A DNA stretch of 64,000 nt from Halorubrum persicum (GTDB taxonomy: Archaea; Halobacteriota; Halobacteria; Halobacteriales; Haloferacaceae), in NCBI RefSeq assembly GCF_002727125.1, contig NZ_NHOA01000043.1:1-64000 (forward strand). The letters run 5' to 3'. Both the position numbers and the translations under genes were made by a program. The number at the start of each line of letters is the position of its first letter. The first letter of the stretch is position 1. The notes beneath the pieces are model-generated. The model ran no database searches. It was not told the DNA's origin and saw only the letters and a program-made list of their open reading frames with translations. Of this stretch, positions 7,773 to 15,877 are shown one piece after another.

Positions 7773-8290
7773 CGACGGACGACGGATCCGGGCGCCGCGC
7801 CGCCCGCGTCGCGCTCGGTGAGACGGGGTTCGAACGCGCCGCCGTCTGGAGCGCGGTCGGCTTCGCGGTCTCCTACGTCGCCTTCGACGCGGTCTCGATC
7901 GCCACCGCGGCGGCGGCCTCGCTCGGTGCGACGGGCGTCCCGCAGAGCCTCGCCGCTCCCGTCGCCGGGGGGATAGCGGTCCTGACCGCGATCGGCGTCG
8001 CCGCCTTCGCCGCGGTCGGCGGGGGCGTGCTCCCCGCGGCCCTCCTCGCGTACGGCCCCTTTGCAGCGGTCCTCCTGCGGACGGTCGGCCCGGCGCCGTA
8101 CACGCTCCCGTTCGCCGACCCCGTCCCCTTCCTCGCAGCGCTGATCGAGCCGCTGGGCGTCGCCTCGGCAGGCGCGGTCGCGGTCGGCGCCGCCGGCTAC
8201 GCGGTCGGGCGCGTCGTCAGCGGAATCGGCGACGGTCCGACCGGGAGCGATTCGTCCCCCGCCGACGGAAGCGCAGGCGCGGACGACTGA
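7769..8290 (+). CDS. Conserved haloarchaeal membrane protein, unknown
   Basis: 173-aa Ala-rich protein with about four predicted membrane helices between residues ~28 and ~150 and an acidic, Ser-rich C-terminal tail. Its ATG overlaps the coaD stop codon by 4 nt, so the two are likely translationally coupled. I recognise no family motif. Coupling to coaD hints at, but does not show, a role in pantothenate/CoA traffic or a purely positional link. Confidence 0.7.
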   Translation: MTTDDGSGRRAARVALGETGFERAAVWSAVGFAVSYVAFDAVSIATAAAASLGATGVPQSLAAPVAGGIAVLTAIGVAAFAAVGGGVLPAALLAYGPFAAVLLRTVGPAPYTLPFADPVPFLAALIEPLGVASAGAVAVGAAGYAVGRVVSGIGDGPTGSDSSPADGSAGADD

Positions 8291-8299
8291 GTCGCACCG

Positions 8300-9742
8300 T
8301 CAGTCGTCGTCGAGCGCGCCGTTGAGCACCTTCGCAGCGACGAGGATCGGGTCCCACACCGGCGAGAACGGGGGCGCGTACGCGAGGTCCAACCGCTCGA
8401 CCTCCGGAACGGTCATGTCCGCCTCCAGCGCGGTCGCGAGCGTGTCGATCCGGATCGCGGCGCGGTCGGGGCCGACGATGCTCCCGCCGATGAGCCGCCC
8501 CGTGTCGCGGTCGGCGACGAGCGTCACGTCGGTCGGCGCCGCGCCGGGGTAGTAGCCGGAGCGCGAGCCGGCAGTCACCGTCTCGCGGACCGGGTCGAAC
8601 CCCGCTTCGCGGGCCGCCGCCGCGTCGATCAGACCGACTCGGCCCGCCTCCATGTCGAACGCCTTCACGGCCGCGGTGCTGGCGATCTCACCCACCGGCG
8701 AGGGGTCGCCGGCGACCGTGGCACCGACCGCTCGGCCGGCCCGGTTGGCGGTGAGCCCGAGCGGCATCCACGCCTCCTCGCCCGTGACGGCGTGGATCGC
8801 GGTCGCGCAGTCGCCCGCGGCGTACACGTCGGGGAGGCTGGTCCGGCCGTACTCGTCGGTGCGGATCGCGCCGCCGGCGCCCAGGTCGACTCCCGTCCCG
8901 TTGAGGAGTTCGGTGTTCGGTTGGATCCCGACGCCGACGACCGCGAAGTCGACCGGGAGCGTCTCCACACCGTCCGCGCCGTCGAAGGCGATGCCCTCGA
9001 TCCGGTCGTCGCCGACGAGCCCGTCGACGGGGGCGTCCGTGCGGACCGTCACGCCCTTCTCCGTCAGTTCGGTCTCGACGCGCTCGCCGACGGCTTCGCC
9101 GAAGTCCGAGAGGAGGTGTCCGGAGCGGTGGAAGAGATGTACGTCGAGCCCGCGCCCGACGAGCGCCTCGGCCATCTCGATCCCGACGTAGCCGCCGCCG
9201 ACGATCGCCGCCGTTTCGGGGGCGGGCATCGAGGCGTTGCGGTCGACGCGCTCGCGGTCGACCGCGCTCACGTCGGCGCGGGCGGGGTCGTAGGCCTCCG
9301 GCTCGGCGATGTACGCGTCGATCGCGGCCGCGGCGTCCATGCTGTGGAGCGTGAAGGCGCCGTCGAGCCCGCGCACGTCGAAGGCGCCGGTCGACGCGCG
9401 GCCGCCCGTGGCGACGAGCAGGTCGCCGTAGCTCTGTTCAAGAGTGTCGCCCGCGGCGGTCTCGACGGTGACCGTGTTCGCGTCCGGATCGACGCCGACG
9501 ACCTCGTGGCCGCGCCGGAGGTCGATCCCGCGCTCGTCGACCTCGCTCGGCGAGAGCGAGAGGAGGTTCGACATGCGCTCGATGAGCCCCTCGATGAAGT
9601 ACGGCATTCCGCAGTAGGCGTACGAGATCCATCGTCCCTTCTCGAAGACGACGACCTCGCGGTCGGGCGCTTCGCGGCGACACTTGCTGGCCGCGCTCAG
9701 CCCGGCGGCGTCCGCACCGACGACGACGAACGGGTCGCTCAT
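8300..9742 (-). CDS. CoA-disulfide reductase-type FAD/NAD(P)H oxidoreductase
   Basis: 480-aa flavoprotein. Residues ~4-30 bind FAD (VVVGADAAGLSAASK), and the single redox Cys sits in SYAYCGMPYF (~40-50), the hallmark of the CoA-disulfide reductase/NADH oxidase/persulfide reductase branch. A NAD(P)H-binding GGGYVGIEMAEAL lies at ~180-192. FAD contact VYAAGDCA is at ~305-312, followed by a dimerisation domain. The first glycine motif reads GADAAG rather than GGxAAG. Probable reaction: NAD(P)H reduction of CoA disulfide or a related disulfide/persulfide. Convergent with the coaD operon. The exact substrate is inferred from family. Confidence 0.85.
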   Translation of the reverse strand: MSDPFVVVGADAAGLSAASKCRREAPDREVVVFEKGRWISYAYCGMPYFIEGLIERMSNLLSLSPSEVDERGIDLRRGHEVVGVDPDANTVTVETAAGDTLEQSYGDLLVATGGRASTGAFDVRGLDGAFTLHSMDAAAAIDAYIAEPEAYDPARADVSAVDRERVDRNASMPAPETAAIVGGGYVGIEMAEALVGRGLDVHLFHRSGHLLSDFGEAVGERVETELTEKGVTVRTDAPVDGLVGDDRIEGIAFDGADGVETLPVDFAVVGVGIQPNTELLNGTGVDLGAGGAIRTDEYGRTSLPDVYAAGDCATAIHAVTGEEAWMPLGLTANRAGRAVGATVAGDPSPVGEIASTAAVKAFDMEAGRVGLIDAAAAREAGFDPVRETVTAGSRSGYYPGAAPTDVTLVADRDTGRLIGGSIVGPDRAAIRIDTLATALEADMTVPEVERLDLAYAPPFSPVWDPILVAAKVLNGALDDD

Positions 9743-9822
9743 GGACGGGTCGACGGTAGGCGATGATAAAAATCCACGCCGACGGGGCGACGGGGGAACT
9801 CGGCTACCTGTGAGGAGCCCGG

Positions 9823-10263
9823 CTACGTGTCGTCGTCCCGCAGTCGCGACAGCGTCTCTCGGGCGTTCTCGACGGCGGCCTCCTTCTTCGCCGGGTACGC
9901 CTCGACCTTCGCGCGGACGGTGACTCCGGGGCCGAGCCGGACCTCGCCGCGAAACGCGGCCTGCTTGTCGACGCGGAGGAACAGCGCGCAGTTGTCGTCG
10001 ACCCGCTGGTCGAGCTCGTCGATCACGCGGTCGACCTCGTCGAGCTCGGAGAGTCGGTCGAGGACGTGACGCATTCCGTCGGCGTTCTCGATGCGAGCCG
10101 AGAGCACGGCGATCCGGTCGCCGTGGTGACCGACGTTCTCGACGCGGTCCAGCTCGACGTCTTCGGGGAGGAACGTCCGGAGGGCGTCCGCGACCCGCTT
10201 TTCGTCCTCGGTGGCGTACGCGAACGCCCGGAGGTCGACGTAGTGGAAGGGGACTTTGGCCAT
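9823..10263 (-). CDS. RNA-binding protein, COG1325 family
   Basis: 146-aa archaeal protein beginning PFHYVDLRAFAYATEDE and ending in a charged tail. The HH-G-RI segment (NVGHHGDRIAVLSARIEN, split across ~42-60) and FLRVDKQAAFRGE (~95-107) match the COG1325/PF01877 group, often annotated as an exosome-associated or ribosomal L5-like RNA-binding protein. The small gene at 10282-10470 lies 18 bp upstream on the same strand and probably shares a transcript. It sits near Rpp21, Trm112-like and Trm5 genes, consistent with RNA metabolism. Confidence 0.8.
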   Translation of the reverse strand: MAKVPFHYVDLRAFAYATEDEKRVADALRTFLPEDVELDRVENVGHHGDRIAVLSARIENADGMRHVLDRLSELDEVDRVIDELDQRVDDNCALFLRVDKQAAFRGEVRLGPGVTVRAKVEAYPAKKEAAVENARETLSRLRDDDT

Positions 10264-10281
10264 GCGGGTCGGGAAAAGGAG

Positions 10282-10470
10282 TTACTCCTCGCTCTCGACG
10301 GCGTCGAGGGCGTCCTCGGGGACGCCGGTCTCCTGCCCGTCCTCGAAGCTGACCGTGTAGGTCGCGTCGCCGAACATCGTCTCCATCACCTGCGTGATCG
10401 TGCCCGCCTCACCGTCGTAGTCGCTGTGTTTGTCGTGGAGGACGACCTCGTCTTCCTTCTCGAAGCTCAT
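10282..10470 (-). CDS. Small beta-barrel-like hypothetical protein
   Basis: 62-aa acidic protein (MSFEKEDEVVLHDKHSDY onward) with alternating hydrophobic residues and a glycine-containing turn (DGEAGTITQV). It looks like a KOW/SH3-like or DUF1918-like small barrel, but no family is certain. ATG at 10470 is preceded by the TATA-like TTTTAA at about 10494-10499, supporting a short leaderless gene. It precedes the COG1325 gene with an 18-bp gap. Function unknown. Confidence 0.7.
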   Translation of the reverse strand: MSFEKEDEVVLHDKHSDYDGEAGTITQVMETMFGDATYTVSFEDGQETGVPEDALDAVESEE

Positions 10471-10571
10471 GCGCGATCGTTCCGCTGGCACGGTTAAAAG
10501 CGCCCGGATTCGCGGCGATCGGCGGGAGCGGTCGGCGGCGAGGAGAACGCCACACCACCCGCCCGCTCCCG

Positions 10572-11153
10572 TCACCACGCCGCCAGAAGCACCGTTCCGA
10601 TCGACACCATCAGCACGATGGCGACGACCGCGGTGACGATCGCACTGTCGAGCGCGAGCGCGACGGCGACGCCCGCGGCCAGCGCGAGGAACGCGGCGAT
10701 CGCCCCGGGAACGCCGCCGCGCTCGATCAGCCGGTCGACCGCGTTCGCCGCGCGCTGCGAGGGCGGGACCTCCGGCGGGCGCTCCGGGGGTTTCGTGAAC
10801 GCATCGTCGACCACGACCTCCTCGGGGACGGTCTCTTCGGGCGGTTCGAGCCGAAGGTCCACGTACCGGGTCTCCGAGCCGTAGCCGGTGACGATCTTCA
10901 GCTTTCCCCGAACCGGCTCCGACGCGTCGTCGACGGAGACGTGGACGTGTTTCGTGGCCTCGTCGTCGACGAAGTGGTTCGTCTCAGTCACCGAAGCGAC
11001 CCGGTCGAGGTCGTCGTCGAAGTGCAGGTGGACGTGCGTAGAGCGGCCCGCGTTCTCGAGCGCGACGGCGAACGGGCCGGTCGTTTCGAACCGAGCGGGC
11101 GCCCGGATCGAGTGGACCGCGTCCCCGTTCAGTTCGACGGAGAGTGTCGACAC
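10572..11153 (-). CDS. Membrane-anchored beta-rich protein, haloarchaeal
   Basis: 193-aa protein. Residues ~1-105 are beta-rich with several His (STHVHLHFDDDL, TKHVHVSVDD). A Pro/Glu-rich linker follows (~108-130), then two hydrophobic helices (~147-165, 168-190) at the C-terminus. This resembles a haloarchaeal-only DUF family (DUF7524-like; name not certain). A T-rich TATA-like element at ~11174-11182 on this strand fits a leaderless start. Topology suggests an N-terminal domain held at the membrane by a C-terminal hairpin. Function unknown. Confidence 0.72.
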   Translation of the reverse strand: MSTLSVELNGDAVHSIRAPARFETTGPFAVALENAGRSTHVHLHFDDDLDRVASVTETNHFVDDEATKHVHVSVDDASEPVRGKLKIVTGYGSETRYVDLRLEPPEETVPEEVVVDDAFTKPPERPPEVPPSQRAANAVDRLIERGGVPGAIAAFLALAAGVAVALALDSAIVTAVVAIVLMVSIGTVLLAAW

Positions 11154-11237
11154 GCTCGGGTCGACGCACTCACACTAAAAAAAGATGCAGTACGGAACGG
11201 GCGGTCGGCAGCCGGGGACGGGAGCGGCGTCTGCGCC

Positions 11238-11432
11238 CTACGCCGTCGCCTCCTCGCGCATGTCCGGCGGGAGGAGGTTCGGGATGCCGTCCTCGATCGG
11301 GTAGGCCTCGCCGCACTCGGTGCAGGTGAGCGTCCCCGCGAGGATCTCCTCGCCGTCCCGATCGTCGACGTCGAGGTCCAAGTCGGCCTTGTCGAGCGGG
11401 CAGCAGACGACGTCCATCAGGGATTCCTTCAT
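11238..11432 (-). CDS. Trm112-like zinc protein, methyltransferase activator
   Basis: 64-aa protein with MDVVCCPLDKADL at the N-terminus and LTCTECGEAYPIEDGIPNLLPP near the end, the C-P...C-x2-C pattern of the Trm112/UPF0434 (YcaR) family. In archaea and eukaryotes Trm112 binds and activates several SAM-dependent methyltransferases acting on tRNA, rRNA and release factor. It is divergent from Rpp21, and the Trm5 gene lies downstream of that. Trm5 itself is not known to need Trm112, so the partner is not established. Confidence 0.85.
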   Translation of the reverse strand: MKESLMDVVCCPLDKADLDLDVDDRDGEEILAGTLTCTECGEAYPIEDGIPNLLPPDMREEATA

Positions 11433-11565
11433 GGCGCGTCGTTCGCGCGGACCGATAAAAAAGCGTGCGGGTTGGGGAGCGCGGCGACGGGGCGCGTTCC
11501 AGTCGCGTCCGGAGCGACGCTCCTCGATGGCAACGACTTTGCCGGTCGGTCACCCCCGGCGAGGT

Positions 11566-11844
11566 ATGGGGATCCCGTCGGAACGGATCGACCGGCTGTT
11601 GACGCTCGCCCGCGAAGCCGTCGTCGACGGCGAATACGACCGCGCGCGGGAGTACGTCGCGCTCGCGCGGCGGATCGCGGAGCGGAACCGCTGTGGCGTC
11701 CCGGCCGAGTTCTCCCGGAAGACCTGCGACGACTGCGGCGTCTACCTCCGACCGGGGAAGACGAGCCGGGTCCGGCTCCGACCCGGCCGGGTGGTCGTCC
11801 GCTGTCGCGAGTGCGGAGCGACCGCGCGATACCCGTTCGACTGA
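11566..11844 (+). CDS. rnp4: Ribonuclease P protein component 4 (Rpp21/Rpr2)
   Basis: 92-aa protein, a subunit of archaeal RNase P that helps the catalytic RNA trim tRNA 5' leaders. An N-terminal helical region (RIDRLLTLAREAV, then YDRAREYVALARRIAERN) is followed by a zinc ribbon (CDDCGVYLRPG ... VRCRECGATARYP) with four Cys. Length matches archaeal Rpp21. ATG at 11566 begins the conserved part. A SAM-dependent tRNA methyltransferase (Trm5) follows 110 bp later with its own TATA element. Confidence 0.9.
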   Translation: MGIPSERIDRLLTLAREAVVDGEYDRAREYVALARRIAERNRCGVPAEFSRKTCDDCGVYLRPGKTSRVRLRPGRVVVRCRECGATARYPFD

Positions 11845-11954
11845 TTCGGCCCGACCTCGCGAAGCGCCTCCGGCCCCGAAGCGTCCTCGGCCACCGAAGG
11901 GCCACCGACCGCCAAAGCGTCAGCGTTTATGGCTCCCCCCGCGTTCCCGCGACA

Positions 11955-12944
11955 ATGAGCGTTCCCTGCGTCGCGGTCGAGCGCGAGCGCGGCGAGACGG
12001 TCCGCGAGCGGCTCGCCGACGCCGACGCCCTCGACGGCGACCACGAGATCGCGGTCGACGGCGACACGATCTACATCCCCGTCACGGACCCCGACGCGGC
12101 TCCCGCCGACCTCGCCGCGACGATCGTCGAGCGCGACGCCGCCGAGCGCGACCGCCCGCGGACACCCGCCTCGATCCTCGGCTACGAGCCCTCGCTGGAG
12201 CGGCTCGGCGACATCGTCATCGTCGACGAGGACGACGACGAGCGCGCCCGCGAGATCGCCGAGGCGGTGATGGCCTCCGACGTGCCCTGCGAGACGGTGC
12301 TCAACCGGGCCTCCCCGATCGAGGGCGAACTGCGCGTCCGGCGCTGGGACGTGCTGGCGGGGAACGGCACCGAGACGGTCCACCGCGAGTACGGCCACGA
12401 GTTCCTGCTGGACGTGGCTGAGGTGTACTTCTCGCCGCGGCTCGCCACCGAGCGCCACCGCGTGATCGAGCAGGTCGGCTCCGACGAGACCGTCGTCGAC
12501 ATGTTCGCCGGCGTCGGGCCCTACGCCGTCCCGATGGCCGCCCGCGGCGCCGACGTAGTCGCCTGTGACCTCAACGAGCACGCGATCGAGTACCTCCGGG
12601 AGAACGCCGAGCGCAACGGGGTGGCGGACCGCGTGACCGCGATCGCCGGCGACGTGCGGGAGATCGCCGACGACCACGCCGGGAGCGCCGACCGACTCGT
12701 GATGAATCTCCCGCACTCCGCCGACGAGTTCCTCGACGCCGCCGTCCGGCTGGCGGGCGACGACTGTGTCGTCCACTACTACGACATCCAACACGAGGAC
12801 GACCCGTTCGGCCCCGGTACGCGGGCGATCCGCGCGGTCGCCGGCGATGCGTACGACGTGACCGTCGAGACCGAACACGTCGTCCGGTCGTACGCCCCCC
12901 ACGAGTACAACGTGTGTCTAGACGTCAGGCTGACGCGAGCCTGA
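11955..12944 (+). CDS. trm5: tRNA (guanine37-N1)-methyltransferase Trm5
   Basis: 329-aa enzyme that methylates G37 next to the anticodon, preventing frameshifting. An N-terminal D1/D2 region (to ~145) precedes a Rossmann methyltransferase domain: SAM motif VDMFAGVGPYAVP (~181-193), the acidic CDLNEHAIEYL (~204-214) and the catalytic NLPHSA (251-256), the NPPY-like motif of Trm5. Strongly acidic throughout. A TATA-like GCGTTTATGG at ~11924-11933 fits a leaderless start at 11955. Confidence 0.92.
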   Translation: MSVPCVAVERERGETVRERLADADALDGDHEIAVDGDTIYIPVTDPDAAPADLAATIVERDAAERDRPRTPASILGYEPSLERLGDIVIVDEDDDERAREIAEAVMASDVPCETVLNRASPIEGELRVRRWDVLAGNGTETVHREYGHEFLLDVAEVYFSPRLATERHRVIEQVGSDETVVDMFAGVGPYAVPMAARGADVVACDLNEHAIEYLRENAERNGVADRVTAIAGDVREIADDHAGSADRLVMNLPHSADEFLDAAVRLAGDDCVVHYYDIQHEDDPFGPGTRAIRAVAGDAYDVTVETEHVVRSYAPHEYNVCLDVRLTRA

Positions 12945-13101
12945 AGCGCCGCCCCGCCGGTGTGCACTCCACCGTCGCCCGCACCTGCGAACAGTCACCG
13001 AACACCTCGAGAATCCGTGCGTCGGTGGTCCGTAAGGAGTGGCACGGGTGTAGTTTTGATAGAGTGACATCTTTATGCGACTGCAACCCGTGGTATCGTG
13101 T

Positions 13102-13323
13102 ATGAGTGATAGCGCGGACCCCGAAGAGCGCATCGACGAGACGACGACGTGGCCGGACCTCGCCATCGGCCTCTACGATCGGCTGACGGGCCGCAACGCC
13201 GAGATCGTCTACGAGTTCGAGGAGATGACCGTCGATGTCCCGAGCGGCACCGGCGACGACGTCGAACACGCCAACTGGCGCCTCGACGGCACCGTTCGGG
13301 TCACGACCCGTGAACGAGACTGA
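13102..13323 (+). CDS. Small acidic conserved protein, unknown
   Basis: 73-aa acidic protein (LAIGLYDRLTGRNAEIVYEF, then a beta-rich tail ending TVRVTTRERD). A TATA-like CTTTATGC at ~13070-13077 predicts a leaderless start at the ATG. It overlaps the next gene by 14 nt in a different frame, so the two form a two-gene unit. No motif recognised. The repeated use of hydrophobic/charged alternation suggests a compact beta fold. Confidence 0.7.
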   Translation: MSDSADPEERIDETTTWPDLAIGLYDRLTGRNAEIVYEFEEMTVDVPSGTGDDVEHANWRLDGTVRVTTRERD

Positions 13324-13696
13324 CGCGCGGGCACCGCTCTCAGTTACCACGGAGGACCTGACGCTTACCGTCGAGGGCGTCGATCTCGACGTTCGATCGA
13401 CTGGAGACCGCCTGTTCGTCGAGGTGCAGACGGTCCGCGACGCGATCCGGGTCGCTCGGAGCCTGCCGGACGACGCTGACGCCGGTGGCTTCGCCGCGTT
13501 GTTGACCGGGACGGACCTCACCGCCGAGATCCGCGTCCGGGGGCGAACGGTCGCGCTCGTCGGCGCCGACGCCCGCCCAGGAGCGGTCTCCCGCGAGCTC
13601 GGGACCGCGCCGGCGGAGGTTCGACTCGCCGGAGGGTTCGGAGCCGCGGTGAGCGGGCTCTCGGCGGTCGTGAGCGCGCTCCGGCGGCGCTTCTAG
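13310..13696 (+). CDS. Conserved hypothetical protein, partner of 13102 gene
   Basis: 128-aa protein starting at GTG 13310 inside the end of the preceding gene (14-nt overlap). It is beta-rich (LSVTTEDLTLTVEGVDLDVR) with an Ala/Gly-rich C-terminal helical part (GGFGAAVSGLSAVVSALRRRF) that could be amphipathic or weakly membrane associated. No known family is recognised. The start is chosen for the overlap and because upstream sequence in this frame is out-of-frame coding sequence of the first gene. Confidence 0.6.
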   Translation: MNETDARAPLSVTTEDLTLTVEGVDLDVRSTGDRLFVEVQTVRDAIRVARSLPDDADAGGFAALLTGTDLTAEIRVRGRTVALVGADARPGAVSRELGTAPAEVRLAGGFGAAVSGLSAVVSALRRRF

Positions 13697-14305
13697 GCGG
13701 GAGAACGCCTCGGCGGACTCTCCGCCTGATTCGGACGCCCCGCTCGCCGGCGACCGCTGGCGAGGTGGCGCGTCGGCATCGACAGCATGACCGCCGTCCC
13801 GACCCGGCAGCGGGTCGAGACGGCTACGGGCCCGTCACATGACAAGAGTCTACGGCCGTGGGGGGGTCGGGGCCAGAGGCGATTTCGCGCTTGGCACGTC
13901 GGAGACGTGAGGTACACGTCGGCCGTGTCGGATCACTGATAGTGGTGACAGTCGCGCCGGGTCGCGGTGGGGGTCGCGACCGGCGGGACGAGCGACGCCC
14001 GGTACGGGCTCCGACCGGGCAGACACCGTCGGGGGAGTTGATCCCCGCCATCACGGCACACGATCGGTGTGATCACGTCTCAGATGAAGTACGAACAAGT
14101 ATATATGCTTTTTCCTTATATTCCTGTGGCGATCGCTTACTATGCACCGTATTCCAACCGATAACCAGTGTATTTCAAAACGAACGCGAACTCTGGTCCG
14201 GTCGCGATCGACGGGCCGGAACCGGGAGATGTCGCGTGATCTCGCGGACCGTGGCGTCGCGGTTTCGGAACCCTTATTTTTCCGTTCGGGAATGGTTAGA
14301 TGCGC
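13697..14305. other. Gene-free stretch with AT-rich patch upstream of tRNA-Thr
   Basis: About 600 bp without a convincing gene. The first ~380 bp are GC-rich. From about 14080 to 14180 the composition drops sharply (runs such as AAGTATATATGC and CCTTATATTCC), unlike the neighbours. TTATTTTTCC at ~14275-14284 is a plausible tRNA promoter. Long open frames crossing it have Arg-rich, non-halophilic composition and are not called. The patch may be a promoter or a foreign remnant. Confidence 0.5.
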
Positions 14306-14378
14306 GCCGGGGTAGCTCAGCTGGCAGAGCGATTCCTTCGTAAGGAATAGGTCGAGGGTTCAAATCCCTCCTCCGGCT
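14306..14378 (+). tRNA. tRNA-Thr (anticodon CGT)
   Basis: 73-nt cloverleaf read directly. The acceptor GCCGGGG pairs with CTCCGGC (one G-U), the D stem is GCTC/GAGC, the anticodon stem is ATTCC/GGAAT around loop TTCGTAA with anticodon CGT (ACG codons), and the T stem GAGGG/CCCTC encloses TTCAAAT. Discriminator T73, as expected for haloarchaeal tRNA-Thr. CCA is not encoded and there is no intron. Confidence 0.96.
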
Positions 14379-14501
14379 TTTCTGTCCGGTTCGCGTCTCT
14401 CGCCGAACCGATCGTTCGTTCACAGAGCGTCCGGTGTCTGATTATACTCTGTAAAGAATATTAGGGTCGTTTCTATGACACTCGGTATCGTATGTCATCA
14501 T

Positions 14502-14633
14502 ATGCGACCAGAACCAGAGGTGAGCGGTCAAGAACTGTACGAGTGTTTCAAATGCGGTGCGCGCTCGGAGACGAGCGGCACCTGTGAGTGCGGCGGCGAC
14601 CTCCAACATCTCGGGCGGTCACGAGATCTGTAA
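14502..14633 (+). CDS. 43-aa rubrerythrin-like zinc ribbon protein
   Basis: Tiny protein MRPEPEVSGQELYECFKCG, followed by a second Cys pair CECG and a short tail. The C-x2-C ... C-x-C arrangement matches the short haloarchaeal 'rubrerythrin-like domain' (DUF7129-type) zinc ribbons, of which haloarchaea carry many. It sits behind an AT-rich segment with the TATA-like GATTATACT (~14438-14446), and its stop is 8 bp from the convergent winged-helix gene. Binding of zinc or iron is expected; partner unknown. Confidence 0.75.
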   Translation: MRPEPEVSGQELYECFKCGARSETSGTCECGGDLQHLGRSRDL

Positions 14634-14641
14634 CGAGAGCG

Positions 14642-15877
14642 CTACTCCTCGTCGTCGTCGCTCTCGGTCTCCTCGCCGGCGTCCGCCGCCGCGTCGTAGT
14701 CGGGGAGCGAGAGAACGTTCTCTCGCCCGAGCCGGAACCCGTCGAGGTCGTCCTCGTCGCGGAGCCCCGTCACCACCTGGCTCGTCTTGGCGGCGGTCCA
14801 GTCGAGCTCCTCGGCGACCTGCTTCTGTTTCATCCGCCCGCCGTTGGCTTCGATGAGCCGGAGCACCTGCTCCTCGTTGCTCAACAGGTTGTCGTTGATC
14901 GGCGGCGCCGAGTCGGCGTCGGCCTCGCCTTCAGCCCCGCTCTCGTCGCGCTCGGTTCCATCCTCGGAGCCGTCGTCTCCGCCGGCATCGGTCGCGGCCG
15001 TCGCGGCCGCCGCGCCCTCGGAGGCCTCCGCGTCGTGCTCGTCGCCCGAATCGGTCGCCGCCGAGTCAGCCGTCGCGGTCGGCGCGTCCGACGAGCGTTC
15101 GGGCTCCGACCCGCCCCACGGTCGGCGCCGGTAGCCGACGACCGCGACGACCGCCGCGAGGAGTCCGACCGCGGCGAAGACGAGCGGGCCGGCGGCGCGG
15201 CCCTCCGGCTCGATCGCCACGCGCGGCTGGCCTTCCGTGAAGTCGACCGGCCCCTGCCAGACGACCGCGCTGTCGCGGGTCTCGGTCGGCGTTGGCGACG
15301 CGTCGCCGAGCCGGTAGCCCTCCTCCCACGAGACGATGAGCGACGTGGTTTCGTCGAGGAACAGCGCGTCGATCGCGTCGCCGACGACGAGTCGGTCCCC
15401 GTCGACGGCCGCGAAGTTGCTCCACTCGAACCGGTACGTGAGCACGCCGTACGACTGCGGGAGTTCGCGCCGCTCGGCGGTCACCGTGACGTTCGTGACG
15501 TTCATCTCCCGGCCCGTCGCGTTCTCGGCGGTGGCGGCCGTCGCGCGCATGCGCTCGCCGAACCGCCCCGTGTACGCGTCCGGGTCCGACTCCACGTCCG
15601 TTCGGAGTTCCTCGAAGGCCTGCTCTTCGTCGTCGTTCGCGAGCCGGACGCGGTACTGCGTCTCCCAGACGGCGTCGCCGTCGGGTTCGACGGTGGCCTC
15701 GATCAGGATGTCGTCCGGGCTGACATCCATCTGTCCGAAGCCGCCGGCGGGGACACCGGCCCCGCTCTGTGCGGCTCCGATCGACGCGAAGCCCGCGCAG
15801 GCGACGACCGCGACGACGAGGAGCACCGTTCGCTGCACGGACGGATAGTTACGAGGCTCCGATAAATCGCTTCCCAT
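14642..15877 (-). CDS. Membrane-anchored winged-helix protein with extracellular sensor domain
   Basis: 411 aa. A signal/anchor segment lies at ~15-36 (TVLLVVAVVACAGFASIGAAQ). An extracellular beta-rich domain (~45-215) contains N-glycosylation sequons such as NATG and NVTV. One TM helix at ~225-245 (PLVFAAVGLLAAVVAVVGYRRR) and an acidic low-complexity linker (~250-320) follow. A cytosolic winged helix at ~330-395 reads MKQKQVAEELDWTAAKTSQVV with a wing to FRLGRENVLSLP. This is the haloarchaeal DUF7345/DUF7343-like architecture. It could pass an external signal straight to DNA. Likely co-transcribed with the secreted protein upstream (15994-17265). Confidence 0.82.
   Translation of the reverse strand: MGSDLSEPRNYPSVQRTVLLVVAVVACAGFASIGAAQSGAGVPAGGFGQMDVSPDDILIEATVEPDGDAVWETQYRVRLANDDEEQAFEELRTDVESDPDAYTGRFGERMRATAATAENATGREMNVTNVTVTAERRELPQSYGVLTYRFEWSNFAAVDGDRLVVGDAIDALFLDETTSLIVSWEEGYRLGDASPTPTETRDSAVVWQGPVDFTEGQPRVAIEPEGRAAGPLVFAAVGLLAAVVAVVGYRRRPWGGSEPERSSDAPTATADSAATDSGDEHDAEASEGAAAATAATDAGGDDGSEDGTERDESGAEGEADADSAPPINDNLLSNEEQVLRLIEANGGRMKQKQVAEELDWTAAKTSQVVTGLRDEDDLDGFRLGRENVLSLPDYDAAADAGEETESDDDEE

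Noticed and set aside
13858-14343. 161-codon frame running into tRNA-Thr
   Set aside because: Extends into the tRNA gene and has Arg-rich, non-acidic composition unlike haloarchaeal proteins.
14306-14378. tRNA-Thr as a used attachment site
   Set aside because: No integrase gene or duplicated tRNA 3' segment seen within the window; kept only as a question about the AT-rich patch.
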